A DNA stretch of 64,000 nt from Alphaproteobacteria bacterium PA2. GTDB taxonomy: Bacteria > Pseudomonadota > Alphaproteobacteria > Caulobacterales > Caulobacteraceae. Shown here in pieces: positions 1 through 9,826 of this stretch. Below the pieces are notes generated by a model, which saw nothing but the letters and a program-made list of their open reading frames with translations, was not told where the DNA came from and searched no databases. The DNA is taken from NCBI GenBank assembly GCA_002256425.1, contig NKIZ01000001.1, forward strand, positions 1,137,943-1,201,942, written 5' to 3'. How positions within the stretch are numbered: position 1 is the first letter of the stretch; each line of letters opens with the position of its first letter. Position numbers and translations under genes: made by a program.

Positions 1-506
1 TGCGCGATGTCTTCGAAAAGGGCGACGCCTGGTTCCGTACCGGCGACCTGATGAAGATGGACGCCGACGGCTACTACTATTTCGTCGACCGGATCGGCGA
101 CACCTTCCGCTGGAAGGGCGAGAACGTCTCGACCGGCGAGGTCGCTTCCCACCTGCAATCGGCGCCCGGCGTTCTGGAAGCCAATGTCTACGGTGTCGCC
201 GTCCCTGGGGCGGAGGGCCGGGCCGGCATGGCGGGTCTGGTGGTCTCGGAAGACTTCGACCTCAAGACCTTTGGAGACTATGTGGCCCAGGCGCTGCCCA
301 GCTATGCCCAGCCTGTCTTCATCCGCATTCTGCCGGTCATAGCCACAACGGGCACCTTCAAGTACCGCAAGGTCGATCTTGTGAAGGACGGGTTTGATCC
401 CGGGACGATCAAGGACAAGATATTCTACAGGACAGCGGCCAAGGGATATGTCCGCCTGACCCGCCCGACCTACGGCAAGATTCTGGAACAGGGCATCAAA
501 CTCTAG
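1..506 (+). CDS. Long-chain acyl-CoA synthetase, FATP/VLACS type (C-terminal part)
   Basis: This is the 3' end of a gene that begins before the window; the frame is open from base 3. The protein belongs to the adenylate-forming superfamily and would activate fatty acids to acyl-CoA via an acyl-AMP. Visible family motifs are WFRTGDLM, the hinge and A8 region FVDRIGDTFRWKGENVSTGE that is typical of the fatty-acid-transport-protein branch, and the catalytic lysine region TTGTFKYRKVDL near the C terminus. About 168 residues are present, so most of the AMP-binding domain lies upstream. The substrate chain length cannot be read from this fragment. The M20 hydrolase gene follows after about 60 bases on the same strand and could be co-transcribed. 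Confidence 0.9.
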   Translation, partial: RDVFEKGDAWFRTGDLMKMDADGYYYFVDRIGDTFRWKGENVSTGEVASHLQSAPGVLEANVYGVAVPGAEGRAGMAGLVVSEDFDLKTFGDYVAQALPSYAQPVFIRILPVIATTGTFKYRKVDLVKDGFDPGTIKDKIFYRTAAKGYVRLTRPTYGKILEQGIKL

Positions 507-568
507 ACTGGCATGTTGTGTGATCGGTCGTGGCGCTGTCTAAATGGGACTCTGTTCAGGAGATCCCC

Positions 569-1885
569 ATGTCGCGCCACCTTCTCGTCGCCGGACTTTC
601 AGCCCTAGCCCTCATCGCCGCAGGGTCGGCCCAGGCGCGCAGTGTCCCGGCCGACAAGGCGGCGATCGACGCCCAGCTGAACAAGTTCTACCCGCGCCTG
701 GATGCGCTTTATAAGGACATCCACGCCCACCCGGAGCTGGGCTTCCAGGAAACCGAAACAGCGAAGAAGCTGGCCGCTGAAATGCGCGCCCTGGGCTTCA
801 CTGTAACCGAGAACATCGCCGGCACCGGCATTGTCGCCATCTACAAGAACGGCGCCGGCCCGACCGTCATGGTGCGGACCGAGATGGACGCCCTTCCCAT
901 GGAGGAGAAGTCCGGTCTGCCCTACGCCAGCCATGTGACCGCCACCTGGAACGGCAAGCAGACCCCTGTCGCTCATTCCTGCGGCCACGACATCCATATG
1001 GCGTCCTGGGTCGGGACCGCCCAGGCCCTGATCGCCATGAAGTCCAAGTGGCATGGCACCCTGATGTTTGTCGGCCAGCCGGCGGAAGAAACCACTGGCG
1101 GCGCCCGGGGCATGATCGCCGATGGCATTTTCACGAAGTTCCCGAAGCCTGACGTGGGTTTCGCCCTGCATGTTGGCCCGGCGGGCTATGGTGAGGTCAC
1201 CTATCGGCCAGGCGTGAACAGCTCCAATTCCGACAGCATGGAAATCCTGTTCAAGGGCAAGGGCGGGCACGGTTCGACCCCCAGCATCACTATTGACCCG
1301 GTGATCGAGGCGGCCCGCTTCACCATGGATGTCCAGACCGTGGTCAGCCGCGAAAAGGACCCGGCCGCCTTTGGGGTCATCACCGTCGGCGCCATCCAGT
1401 CGGGCAATGCCGGTAACATCATCCCGGACACCGCCCTGCTGCGTGGAACCATCCGCAGCTATGACAGCGGAGTTCGCGCCAAGCTTCTCGACGGTATCCG
1501 CCGCACCGCCGCTGCTGTTGCGGCCATGGCGGGCGCCCCTGCACCGGACATTGACCTGGTGGTCGGCGGCCGCGCTGTCTTCAATGACGAGACGGTCACG
1601 GCCAGGACCGCTGAAGTGTTCAAGGCCGCCTTCGGCGCCAAGGCCACAGTTCAGCCTTCGCCCGGCCCGCAGAGCGAGGACTATTCCGAGTTCGTCATCG
1701 CCGGCGTGCCGTCCCTGTTCTTCGGCATTGGCGGCTATGATCCGGCCAAGATCGCCGAAGCTGCGGCAAAGGGTCAGACCCTGCCGGCCAATCACTCGCC
1801 CTATTTCGCCCCGGTTCCGGAGCCGACCATCCGTAACGGGGTCCAGGCCATGACCCTGGCGGTCCTCAATTACCTCGCCCCCTGA
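569..1885 (+). CDS. Secreted M20 family amidohydrolase/peptidase
   Basis: The product is a predicted periplasmic zinc hydrolase of the M20D (hippurate hydrolase, N-acyl-amino-acid amidohydrolase) group. I place the start at ATG 569 because AGGAGA lies six bases upstream and the first 22 residues form a clean signal peptide ending SAQA; an in-frame GTG at 530 would add 13 residues with no ribosome site. Metal-ligand motifs are visible: EMDALP near residue 103 and HSCGHDIHM near residue 135, then PAEETTGGARGM and, near the C terminus, SEDYSEF with a late His. The length of 438 residues fits the family. Substrate is unknown; N-acyl or aminoacyl amides are likely. Confidence 0.88.
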   Translation: MSRHLLVAGLSALALIAAGSAQARSVPADKAAIDAQLNKFYPRLDALYKDIHAHPELGFQETETAKKLAAEMRALGFTVTENIAGTGIVAIYKNGAGPTVMVRTEMDALPMEEKSGLPYASHVTATWNGKQTPVAHSCGHDIHMASWVGTAQALIAMKSKWHGTLMFVGQPAEETTGGARGMIADGIFTKFPKPDVGFALHVGPAGYGEVTYRPGVNSSNSDSMEILFKGKGGHGSTPSITIDPVIEAARFTMDVQTVVSREKDPAAFGVITVGAIQSGNAGNIIPDTALLRGTIRSYDSGVRAKLLDGIRRTAAAVAAMAGAPAPDIDLVVGGRAVFNDETVTARTAEVFKAAFGAKATVQPSPGPQSEDYSEFVIAGVPSLFFGIGGYDPAKIAEAAAKGQTLPANHSPYFAPVPEPTIRNGVQAMTLAVLNYLAP

Positions 1886-1904
1886 TTTTCACTCCGGAGC
1901 TGCA

Positions 1905-2402
1905 ATGTCCCTCAAGATTTCCGCCCTGATCGGCGCCCTTTCCCTGGCCATGGCCGGCGCCGCACAGGCCGCGCCGGAATACGCCGTCATCAAGATGACC
2001 CAGACCGTGGATCGTCCCGCCGCCGCCGTCTGGGCCAAGGTGGGCGGCTATTGTGATCTTGGCGTCTGGATGAAGATCGACTGCAAGATCACCTCGGGAG
2101 ACGGGGGGATCGGCTCGGTCCGCGCCATTGCCGGCGGCCGGGTCACAGAGGTGATGGTCGGAAAGACTGACCTCTCTTACGGCTATGTGCAGCCGGCGGT
2201 GGAGGGCAGGTTCTACAACCTCTACCATGGCTTCCTGGAGGCCAAGGCGGTCACGGCCAGGACCTCGGTCCTGAACTACACACTGGTCTATGACGTCTCG
2301 AACCTGCCCGACCAGGCGGCCAAGGACGCCGACATCGCCCGCCGCCGGACCATGTTCATGGGCGCCCTGACTGCCATGAAGACCCTGGCGGAAGCCAAGT
2401 AG
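1905..2402 (+). CDS. Secreted SRPBCC-family protein
   Basis: A 165-residue protein with a signal peptide (hydrophobic run ending GAAQA at about residue 22) followed by a START/Bet v1-like fold: the stretch from IKMTQTVDRPAAAVWAKVGGYCDLGVW is typical of SRPBCC proteins, which bind hydrophobic ligands. A GGAG box lies about six bases before the ATG. It follows the amidohydrolase by 19 bases and precedes an NTF2-like gene by one base, so the three probably form an operon. Ligand and role are unknown. Periplasmic location is inferred from the signal peptide. Confidence 0.75.
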   Translation: MSLKISALIGALSLAMAGAAQAAPEYAVIKMTQTVDRPAAAVWAKVGGYCDLGVWMKIDCKITSGDGGIGSVRAIAGGRVTEVMVGKTDLSYGYVQPAVEGRFYNLYHGFLEAKAVTARTSVLNYTLVYDVSNLPDQAAKDADIARRRTMFMGALTAMKTLAEAK

Positions 2403-2403
2403 G

Positions 2404-2838
2404 ATGGAAGGCCTGGCCCAGGCGCGGATGCAGACGGTCCGGGACCACATGGCCCTGGAATGCGCCTGCGACTGGGACGCCGTCATCGCAACCTTCGCCC
2501 ACCCCCGATATGAAATGTACGGGACGGGTGCTGTCTTTGATGGCGAGGAGGCCGTGCGGGGTTACTTCAAGGCCTCGCGCACGCCCTTCCCGGACCAGGG
2601 CAACGAGATCATCGCCCTTGCCCATGACGGTGACACCGTCCTGGTGGAGTTCTGGCTGACCGGCACCCACCTTGGCCCCCTGCGCGTGCGCGGCAAGACC
2701 ATTGAGCCTACCGGCAAGGCCTTCCGCGTGCGCATGACCGCAAGCTTCGAATTCCCGCCCGGATCCGACAGGATCATCTGCGAGCGCCCCTATTATGACA
2801 GCGGCGCTGTGTTGAGGGCCCTTGGGCTGGAGCCCTAG
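2404..2838 (+). CDS. NTF2-like / SnoaL-like protein
   Basis: A 144-residue cytoplasmic protein with the cone-shaped NTF2 fold pattern: an N-terminal helix, WDAVIATFAHPRYEMYGTG, then GEEAVRGYFKA and strands ending FEFPPGSDRIICERPYYD. Relatives include ketosteroid-isomerase-like enzymes and polyketide cyclases, but most members have no assigned reaction, and I cannot identify a catalytic pair with confidence. The start at 2404 lies one base after the stop of the SRPBCC gene; a second ATG at 2428 is possible. The stop shares the four bases CTAG with the stop of the convergent subtilase gene. Confidence 0.7.
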   Translation: MEGLAQARMQTVRDHMALECACDWDAVIATFAHPRYEMYGTGAVFDGEEAVRGYFKASRTPFPDQGNEIIALAHDGDTVLVEFWLTGTHLGPLRVRGKTIEPTGKAFRVRMTASFEFPPGSDRIICERPYYDSGAVLRALGLEP

Positions 2839-5126
2839 AACCGCTTCAGCATCACGCCCCGGATCGCCAGGTCTGACTCTGCCCGTGGCGTATGGGTGCG
2901 CCAGGTGAGGTCGGCCTGGAAATAGGTCTTCCGGGCCATGACCCTGGAATAGCTCACAGCCAGATCTGTTTCCGCAGGCCCGCCTGTGAGGGCGGTGTCC
3001 ACTTCGGTGGTGTGGTTGTAGCCTTCATCATCGACCTCGGTCTGGGCCAGGGCCACGGATCCTGAGCGCAGTTGCAGGGGCTGGCTGACACTGAAGGTCA
3101 GGCGGTCTCCCCTGGCCGCGACGTCCGGAAGCGTCAGGGCCATGCCATAGCCCCGGGAATCCAGGTCGCTGACCCGGGAGATCAGGCCCTGTGCCACGTC
3201 TCGGCCTGGGGTTCGGGCATTGGCGAGGGTCAAGGCGAGGCTACGTCCAGATCCCAGGTCGATGACGGCGGTGACGTCGGCTTGGTAGGAGGCGCCTCCC
3301 TTGCCGAAATTGAGGGCGCTCTCGGGACCATAGGAGGCGCCGAGCAGGCCGGAGGTTTCGTTGAGGGCCGACACCATGACCCCCAGCAAAACGGGGCCGT
3401 CATCCTGATAGACGAGGCCAATCGTCTCTGAACGGGCGGAGCGCGCATTGGCGCCCCTGAGCGACAGGGGCTGGTCCGGCTCTGGTGTCTGAGACCAGCC
3501 GGCGGCCAGGCGCAGGTTTTCAGAGAGGGGTGCGGCGACCGTGGCTGAGTATCCGCCCTGGGCCAGGGCGCTCAGACCGCCGACCCCGGGGTCGGCGGCG
3601 GCAGTCGAGCCCCACAGCGCCCTGTCGAAGAAGCCAGCTGAGGCCAATCCATAACCCCCGGCGATCGAGATGCCCTCACGCGTGGTGTAGGCCAGATAGT
3701 TTATGGGGGCGCGCGGGGCGGTTGCCCCCATCCTGTAGGCGTCCCGGTCAAACCGGTCGTCCGCCAGGGTGCTGAGGGTGTCGCGATAGATCGAGATTTC
3801 GCCGCCCCCGGCCAGTTTCAGGGAGTTGGTCCAGACGGGGTTGTAGGTCAGGGACGACAGGCTGACGGCCGTTCCCGCGGGCTTGCTGATGAGGGTCGAA
3901 AGATTGGCCGAGAAGTTCCGGCTGTAGCCATCGAACACCGTGTAGGTGTTCAGGGCTGTTCCAAGGGACTTCAGTGTTCCCAGGGTGGTGCTGCTGATGG
4001 TCGCACTGCTGCTGGCGCCCAGGGAGATTGAGGTCCCGGTCGGACTCACGGCGCTGAGGGCGCCAACCGGCGAGAAGGCCCGGGAGAGGTTGAGCAGGCC
4101 GACGCCGTAGGTGGTGTCCGTTCCTGCCGCGCCAAGATTGGTGGCGGTGGCCAGCAGGACGGCCGGGGCGGCGCCATTCCGGATCAGGGCCGGCCAGGTT
4201 TTCTGCAGCAGGGCCACAGCTCCCGCCACGACGGGCGCGGCCATGGAGGTGCCCGACCAGGAGGCCAGGGCCGTCGGTCCGTACTTGATCCCCGGCGCAA
4301 TGATGTTCTCACCCGGGGCCATGAGCCAGAGGGAAGAATAGGTGACGGACTTGGCAGGCGTCGTTCCGCTGGCTGCAGCGGTCGCCGAGCCGGTTCCGGG
4401 GGTGTTTGAGAAGCTGGACTTGACGTTGGCGCTGTTGACCGAGCCGACAAACAGCAGGCGGGAGAGGGCGGCCTGGGACAGGCCCAGAGAGTTCGCGCCG
4501 GCCAGCAGGGTCGTATTCTCATTGCCCCCTGCAAAGACCAGAACCGCCCCCTTGCCGGCGGCATAGTTCATGGCGGTGACGATCCGGTTGGTCGGCGCAA
4601 AAGTGAGGCTGAGATTGATCACCGTGGCGCCGGCATCGGCGGCCTTGGTGATGCCGTTCGCAATGTCGACATCATAGCCTATGCCGAGCGCGCTCATGGA
4701 CTTCTGGGCGACGATGGTGACGCCAGGCGCCACGCCCGACATCATTGCCGTAGCGCCGGTGTAGGCGCCCGCCGCAATGGCGGCCACAGCAGTGCCGTGG
4801 CCCTGATCGTCTGCCGCGCCATTGCTGCACTTGAAGGTGATGGCGGCGCAGCTGGACAGGGCGGATACCCGGCCGGTCACCTCGAAATTGTTGGATATGA
4901 TGCCGGTGTCCACAATGCCGAGGACGACGCCCTGGCCGCCTTTGGTGTTGGTCGTTGTGGATGTTGGCAGCGAGATCTGGTTGAGCCAGGGGGTCGAATA
5001 GTTTGTCGGCGTCGTCGCCAGTGTGGTGGCGAAGGGAGTCACCGTGTCAGTGATCTCCGAAGCAGCGTGTGCATGACCCGCCATCAGGGCGATGACGGCG
5101 CCTGTTCCCAGCCATATCGATTTCAT
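2835..5126 (-). CDS. S8 subtilisin-type serine protease, autotransporter-like
   Basis: This is a 763-residue secreted protease. A signal peptide (MKSIWLGTGAVIALMAGHAHA) supports ATG 5126 over the longer in-frame start at 5162. The subtilase triad is visible: Asp in LGIVDTGI at about residue 73, His in DDQGHGTAVA at about 110, and Ser in SGTSMAAPVVAGA at about 294. After the protease domain (to about residue 360) comes a Ser/Thr/Ala-rich linker and a C-terminal region of roughly 250 residues with alternating strands that ends in Arg-Phe. That matches the beta-barrel translocator of autotransporters with the usual terminal Phe. The protease is therefore probably displayed on or released from the outer membrane. 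Substrate unknown. It is divergent from the acyltransferase gene. Confidence 0.88.
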   Translation of the reverse strand: MKSIWLGTGAVIALMAGHAHAASEITDTVTPFATTLATTPTNYSTPWLNQISLPTSTTTNTKGGQGVVLGIVDTGIISNNFEVTGRVSALSSCAAITFKCSNGAADDQGHGTAVAAIAAGAYTGATAMMSGVAPGVTIVAQKSMSALGIGYDVDIANGITKAADAGATVINLSLTFAPTNRIVTAMNYAAGKGAVLVFAGGNENTTLLAGANSLGLSQAALSRLLFVGSVNSANVKSSFSNTPGTGSATAAASGTTPAKSVTYSSLWLMAPGENIIAPGIKYGPTALASWSGTSMAAPVVAGAVALLQKTWPALIRNGAAPAVLLATATNLGAAGTDTTYGVGLLNLSRAFSPVGALSAVSPTGTSISLGASSSATISSTTLGTLKSLGTALNTYTVFDGYSRNFSANLSTLISKPAGTAVSLSSLTYNPVWTNSLKLAGGGEISIYRDTLSTLADDRFDRDAYRMGATAPRAPINYLAYTTREGISIAGGYGLASAGFFDRALWGSTAAADPGVGGLSALAQGGYSATVAAPLSENLRLAAGWSQTPEPDQPLSLRGANARSARSETIGLVYQDDGPVLLGVMVSALNETSGLLGASYGPESALNFGKGGASYQADVTAVIDLGSGRSLALTLANARTPGRDVAQGLISRVSDLDSRGYGMALTLPDVAARGDRLTFSVSQPLQLRSGSVALAQTEVDDEGYNHTTEVDTALTGGPAETDLAVSYSRVMARKTYFQADLTWRTHTPRAESDLAIRGVMLKRF

Positions 5127-5285
5127 TTGGTTTCCGTTCCGAATTCGGGCGGGAATTATCAACGCAAGGTAAATCGACCTGCCACCTAAGGGGGTAAATC
5201 CCGGTTCAGCATGTTGCCGACCCGGGGGGCAGACCCGGAAATCTCCACGGTCTGTTTAGGTGTGTGAGGCTCTCTGTTTCCAGAT

Positions 5286-6422
5286 ATGGCCGATTCGGCG
5301 ACCGGCAGACTGGCGAGCAAAATGACCCTGGCGATCCCTGCCGCCCGTTCGGAAAACAAGCTTCTCGGCCTTGAAATCCTGCGGTTCATCACCGCCTTCG
5401 CCATACTGGTCTGGCACTACCAGCACTTTTCCTTTGTTGGCGAAGAGGCGACTGGCTTTGTCCGGAACCAGCAGCCGCTCTACGGATTGTTCAGGCCCTT
5501 TTTCGACTACGGCTTGAACGGTGTGCAGGTCTTCTGGTGCATCAGCGGCTTCATCTTTTTCCACAAATACCGCGACAGTCTGGCGGAACGACGGGTGGAT
5601 GGCCGCAGTTTTTTTGTCCTGAGGTTTTCCAGGCTCTATCCGCTTCATCTCTTCACCCTGCTGGTCGTCGCAGGCCTGCAGGTCCTGTATGTCGGAAGCC
5701 ATGGGTTCAGCTTTGTCTACGGCAACAACGACCTGAAGCACTTTGTCCTGCAACTCTTCCTGGGCTCCTACTGGGGTCTGCAGAACGGGTTGAGTTTCAA
5801 CGGACCGATCTGGTCGATCTCCATGGAGGTCCTGGTCTATTTCGTCTTCTACGCCTGCCTCCGACTGTTCGGGCGTACCAACCTGGTGAACCTGGCCATG
5901 ATCGGCCTGTTCCTGCTGGCCAAGTCCCGGGGAAGCGAAAGCGCCCTGGTCAATGGCGTGGGCTTTTTCTACGCGGGCGGCCTGGCCGCTATTTTCCGGG
6001 GGCGATTTGCCGGTCATCGGGCCTGGCCCTGGATCCAGATTGCCGTGCTGACCTGCCTCTCCTGCGCAATCTCCGCCGCGGCTGGTCTTGATGTGCTCAG
6101 CGACAGCGAAAAGACCAATAGCGCCCTGTTTGTCCTGACCCCTCTGGTTCTGGTGCTGGCGGCCGGCCACCTCCCTGCGCCCCCCGCTGTCGCCCGGGTG
6201 ATCGAGGGGTTCGGGAATCTGACCTATGCCAGCTATCTCCTGCATTTCCCCCTGCAACTGGCCGCGATCCTTGGGTTTTCGGCGCTGGGTCTGGCTGTTC
6301 CCTTCTACAGCAGCAGTCTCTTTGTGGTTTATCTTGTGGTGGTCCTTGCCCTGTCCTGGGTTGCCTTCAGGTTCTTCGAGAAGCCTGCCCAGAACGCCAT
6401 CCGCAGGGCCTGGCTGGCCTGA
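5286..6422 (+). CDS. Membrane acyltransferase (Acyl_transf_3, OafA/NodX type)
   Basis: A 378-residue integral membrane protein with about ten hydrophobic segments. The N-terminal motif LLGLEILRFITAFAILVWHY, with the His in the first transmembrane segment, and the later WSISMEVLVYFVFY are signatures of the family that O-acetylates or acylates surface sugars, lipids or antibiotics. The last membrane segment ends in the typical FRFFEKPAQNAIR. The acceptor is not predictable, and no other polysaccharide gene is adjacent. A later ATG at 5322 is possible, since the first 20 residues are not conserved in character. The gene is transcribed divergently from the subtilase. Confidence 0.85.
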   Translation: MADSATGRLASKMTLAIPAARSENKLLGLEILRFITAFAILVWHYQHFSFVGEEATGFVRNQQPLYGLFRPFFDYGLNGVQVFWCISGFIFFHKYRDSLAERRVDGRSFFVLRFSRLYPLHLFTLLVVAGLQVLYVGSHGFSFVYGNNDLKHFVLQLFLGSYWGLQNGLSFNGPIWSISMEVLVYFVFYACLRLFGRTNLVNLAMIGLFLLAKSRGSESALVNGVGFFYAGGLAAIFRGRFAGHRAWPWIQIAVLTCLSCAISAAAGLDVLSDSEKTNSALFVLTPLVLVLAAGHLPAPPAVARVIEGFGNLTYASYLLHFPLQLAAILGFSALGLAVPFYSSSLFVVYLVVVLALSWVAFRFFEKPAQNAIRRAWLA

Positions 6423-6471
6423 TCCCTTCGGAAATCCGCTGCGCCGCGCCGGACTCGCCTATATGTAGGCC

Positions 6472-8337
6472 ATGGCTTCGGACGTGACCGATCAACCCCT
6501 GCAAGGCGCGGCCCTGATCAAGGATCAGGTGCGCCGGCTCCCGGACTCGCCGGGGGTCTATCGTATGATGGGCGAAGACGGCGAGGTCCTCTATGTGGGC
6601 AAGGCCCGGTCCCTGAAGAAGCGCGTCATCCAGTATGCCCAGGGCCGGTTCCACACCCAGCGCATCGCCCTGATGGTCGACCTGACCCGGTCCATGGAGT
6701 TCGTCACCACCCGCACCGAGACCGACGCCCTTCTGCTCGAGATCAATCTGATCAAGCAGATGAAGCCAAGGTTCAACGTCCTGCTGCGGGACGACAAGAG
6801 CTTCCCCGAAATCGTCATCCGGCGCGAACATCCCGCTGCCCAGCTGCGCAAGCATCGCGGGGCCCATACCATCAAGGGCGACTATTTCGGGCCCTTCGCC
6901 TCGGCCCACTCGGTGACCAAGACCCTCAACACCCTGCAGAAGGCCTTCCTCCTGCGATCCTGCTCCGACAGCGTCTATGAGGCGCGGACCCGACCCTGCA
7001 TGCTGCACCAGATCAAGCGCTGCGCAGCGCCCTGTACGGGCCTGATAAGTCTGGAAGACTATGCCGGGCTGGTTGACCAGGCCGAGGACTTCCTGCGGGG
7101 CCGGAGCCGGGCGGTGCTGGCGACCCTGTCGTCGCAGATGCAGGCGGCTTCCGATGACATGGAGTTCGAGCTGGCTGCCCGCCTGCGTGACCGGATCCGC
7201 GCCCTGGCCTCAGTCTCCCAGGAGACCCAGATCAATCCGGAGTCCCTGGAGGAGGCCGATGTCTTCGCCCTGCACGCAGAAGGGGGTCAGGCCTGCATGC
7301 AGGTCTTCTTCTTCCGCGCCGGCCAGAACTGGGGCAACCGCGCCTACTTCCCCCGGGTGGACAAGACTGATGGGGATTCTGAGGTCATGGCGGCCTTCCT
7401 GGGCCAGTTCTACGACGACAAGCCCATCCCCAAGCTGATCCTGACCAGTGTCGAGCCTGACGAGGCCGACCTGCTGACCGAGGCCTTTGGTATCAAGGCC
7501 GGCCGCAAGGTCGAGATCACACGGCCCCAGCGGGGTGAGAAGCGCCAGCTTGTCGATGACGCCCTGACCAATGCCCGGGAGGCCCTGGGGCGGAAGATGT
7601 CGGAAAGCTCGGCCCAGTCGAAACTGCTGGCCGGCGTCGCCGAGGCCTTTGGTCTGGACACCGACCCCGAGCGGATCGAGGTCTATGACAACAGCCACAT
7701 CATGGGCACCAACGCCGTCGGCGGCATGATCGTCGCGGGCCGCGATGGCTTCCTGAAGAGCCAGTACCGCAAATTCAACATCAAGGGGACGGACCTGACC
7801 CCTGGCGATGACTACGGCATGATGAAAGAGGTCTTCCGACGCCGGTTCGCCCGATTGGTGAAGGAAGAGGAGTCCGGCGACAGCCGCGCCCGCCCGGACC
7901 TGGTCCTGGTGGATGGCGGCGCAGGCCAATTGGCGGCCTCCCTCGAAATCTTCGAGGAGCTCGGCATAGACGACATCGCCATTGTCGGTGTGGCCAAGGG
8001 CCCTGACAGGGACGCGGGGCTTGAGCGCTTCTTCCTGCCCGGCAAGCCGCCCTTCATGCTCGAGCCCAAGAGCCCGGTGCTTTACTACCTGCAGAGGCTG
8101 AGGGATGAGGCGCACAGGTTCGCCATCGGCACTCACCGCATCAAACGCTCGGCGGAAATGCTCAAGAACCCGCTGGACGAGATCGACGGCGTCGGTCCCG
8201 GTCGCAAGCGGGCCCTGCTGCACGCCTTCGGGTCTGCGCGGGGTGTGTCCCGCGCCTCGGTGGATGACCTGGCCAAGGTCGATGGCGTCAGCGACGCCCT
8301 TGCAGAACGCATTCACGCCTTCTTCCGAAAGGGCTAA
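6472..8337 (+). CDS. uvrC: UvrABC excinuclease subunit C
   Basis: UvrC makes both incisions around a bulky lesion in nucleotide excision repair, after loading by UvrA and UvrB. The 621-residue product has the expected order: GIY-YIG nuclease ([22 protein letters not shown], residues about 25-100), a cysteine-containing region ([13 protein letters not shown]), a UVR motif for UvrB binding ([16 protein letters not shown], about 225-240), the RNase H-like endonuclease ([20 protein letters not shown], near 405, with [11 protein letters not shown] later) and a C-terminal helix-hairpin-helix pair ([15 protein letters not shown]). Length is normal. Nine bases separate it from pgsA, a common neighbour in alphaproteobacteria. 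Confidence 0.98.
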   Translation: MASDVTDQPLQGAALIKDQVRRLPDSPGVYRMMGEDGEVLYVGKARSLKKRVIQYAQGRFHTQRIALMVDLTRSMEFVTTRTETDALLLEINLIKQMKPRFNVLLRDDKSFPEIVIRREHPAAQLRKHRGAHTIKGDYFGPFASAHSVTKTLNTLQKAFLLRSCSDSVYEARTRPCMLHQIKRCAAPCTGLISLEDYAGLVDQAEDFLRGRSRAVLATLSSQMQAASDDMEFELAARLRDRIRALASVSQETQINPESLEEADVFALHAEGGQACMQVFFFRAGQNWGNRAYFPRVDKTDGDSEVMAAFLGQFYDDKPIPKLILTSVEPDEADLLTEAFGIKAGRKVEITRPQRGEKRQLVDDALTNAREALGRKMSESSAQSKLLAGVAEAFGLDTDPERIEVYDNSHIMGTNAVGGMIVAGRDGFLKSQYRKFNIKGTDLTPGDDYGMMKEVFRRRFARLVKEEESGDSRARPDLVLVDGGAGQLAASLEIFEELGIDDIAIVGVAKGPDRDAGLERFFLPGKPPFMLEPKSPVLYYLQRLRDEAHRFAIGTHRIKRSAEMLKNPLDEIDGVGPGRKRALLHAFGSARGVSRASVDDLAKVDGVSDALAERIHAFFRKG

Positions 8338-8346
8338 GCTCAACCC

Positions 8347-8955
8347 ATGAAGGCCATTCCGAATCTTCTCTCCTCAGGGCGGTTGGTGCTGACCCTGTTC
8401 ATGTTCCTTGCCCTGGCTGCGGTCGGGGGCGGGATTCCGTTCCTGATGATCAGCCCCGAGGCCCATCAGGGCCTGGTCAGGTTCGCCTTCTGGGCCTTTG
8501 TCGTGGCGGCGGTGACAGACTTTTTCGACGGATGGCTGGCGCGAAAACTGGATGCGGTCACGGTATGGGGCGCCATTCTGGATCCGATCGGCGACAAGGT
8601 TCTGGTGTGCGGCGCCATTCTGGGCCTGCTGGCCATGGGCCCCCAGCCCATGGTGATCGTGCCGTCCGGCCTGATCCTGTTCCGCGAATTCACCGTCAGC
8701 GCCCTGCGGGAAGTGGGCGCCGGCAAGGGCATCAAGCTGCCTGTCACCCTGCTGGCCAAGTGGAAGACCACCTGCCAGCTCACGGCGCTGGGGGCGGAGC
8801 TTCTGCTGGCGGCCGGTTCGGCCTTCACCATGACGCCGGCCTGGCGCGAAGCCCTGGCCCTTTTCGCCCACGGCACCCTCTGGGTCGCCGCCGTCATCAC
8901 TATCGTCACGGGGTTCCAGTACTGGGACCAGACCCGCAAGGCGCTGCAGGATTAG
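8347..8955 (+). CDS. pgsA: CDP-diacylglycerol--glycerol-3-phosphate 3-phosphatidyltransferase
   Basis: PgsA makes phosphatidylglycerolphosphate from CDP-diacylglycerol and glycerol-3-phosphate in the inner membrane, the committed step to phosphatidylglycerol and cardiolipin. The CDP-alcohol phosphatidyltransferase signature is complete: D-x2-DG-x2-AR-x8-G-x3-D-x3-D, read as DFFDGWLARKLDAVTVWGAI followed by LDPIGDKV. The opening IPNLLSSGRLVLTLFMF matches the usual PgsA N terminus. The 202-residue length and four to five hydrophobic segments fit. It is probably transcribed with uvrC. Confidence 0.95.
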   Translation: MKAIPNLLSSGRLVLTLFMFLALAAVGGGIPFLMISPEAHQGLVRFAFWAFVVAAVTDFFDGWLARKLDAVTVWGAILDPIGDKVLVCGAILGLLAMGPQPMVIVPSGLILFREFTVSALREVGAGKGIKLPVTLLAKWKTTCQLTALGAELLLAAGSAFTMTPAWREALALFAHGTLWVAAVITIVTGFQYWDQTRKALQD

Positions 8956-8958
8956 AGA

Positions 8959-9819
8959 TCAGGGCAGGGGGATGAACTCGGCGTCATCGGCGTCGGGCAG
9001 TTTCATCCGGCCTGCCTTCCAGTCCGCCTTGGCCTGTTCGAGGCGCTCTTTCGAAGACGAGACGAAGTTCCATTCCAGGAACCGCGGTCCGACAGGCTCT
9101 CCACCCAGCAGCATGACCGTCGAGGTCGTGTTTGCGGTGAAGAGGACAGGCGCACCCGGTTTGAACACCAGCATGCGCCCGGCCCCGAAGGTCTGGTTGT
9201 CGACCTCGACCTCCCCCGAGACAACATAGGCCGCCCGCTCGGGATACTCCGCTGGCAGCTGGGCCTGGGCTCCGACCTGCAGAACCCAGTGCACATAGAA
9301 CATGGGCGAGTGGGTCCTGACCGCGGCCTCTGCGCCAAACGCCTTGCCGGCGATCAGGCGGGCCCACATGCCGCCGCCCTCATAGGTCGGCAGGTCGCTG
9401 ATGTCGTGGTGCGCGAAAGCCGGGTCGGTCTCCTCCAGATGGTCGGGCAGGGCGACCCAGGCCTGGATCCCGTGAATGGGACCACCCCGGGCCCGCAGGC
9501 CCTCAAACCGTTCCGAGTGTGTGATCCCCCGGCCCGCCGTCATCCAGTTCACTTCGCCAGGCACAATGACCTGGGTGGCGCCGACGCTGTCGCGATGGGT
9601 GATTTCCCCGTCGAACAGATAGGTCACGGTTGAGATGCCTATGTGGGGGTGAGGCCGGACATCGGCGCTGCGCGGCAGATCCCGGGGGAAATCCGACGGC
9701 CCCATGTGATCGAAGAAGACAAACGGGCCGACCATGCGCCGTTTTGCATAGGGCAGGACCCGACCGACTTCGAAGCCGCCGAGATCCTTGCGCTTCTGGT
9801 CAATGACGAGGTCGATCAT
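8959..9819 (-). CDS. Pirin family protein
   Basis: A 286-residue bicupin. The N-terminal cupin carries the metal-binding residues: HMGPSDFPRDL, then VRPHPHIGISTVTYLFDGE and GRGITHSER, supplying the His/Glu ligands for Fe. The C-terminal pirin domain follows. Bacterial pirins include quercetinases and redox-sensing regulators; which applies here is not decidable from sequence. The gene is convergent with pgsA (stops three bases apart) and lies seven bases downstream of the Lrp-type regulator on the same strand, so the two are probably co-transcribed. Confidence 0.92.
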   Translation of the reverse strand: MIDLVIDQKRKDLGGFEVGRVLPYAKRRMVGPFVFFDHMGPSDFPRDLPRSADVRPHPHIGISTVTYLFDGEITHRDSVGATQVIVPGEVNWMTAGRGITHSERFEGLRARGGPIHGIQAWVALPDHLEETDPAFAHHDISDLPTYEGGGMWARLIAGKAFGAEAAVRTHSPMFYVHWVLQVGAQAQLPAEYPERAAYVVSGEVEVDNQTFGAGRMLVFKPGAPVLFTANTTSTVMLLGGEPVGPRFLEWNFVSSSKERLEQAKADWKAGRMKLPDADDAEFIPLP

Positions 9820-9826
9820 GGTCGGT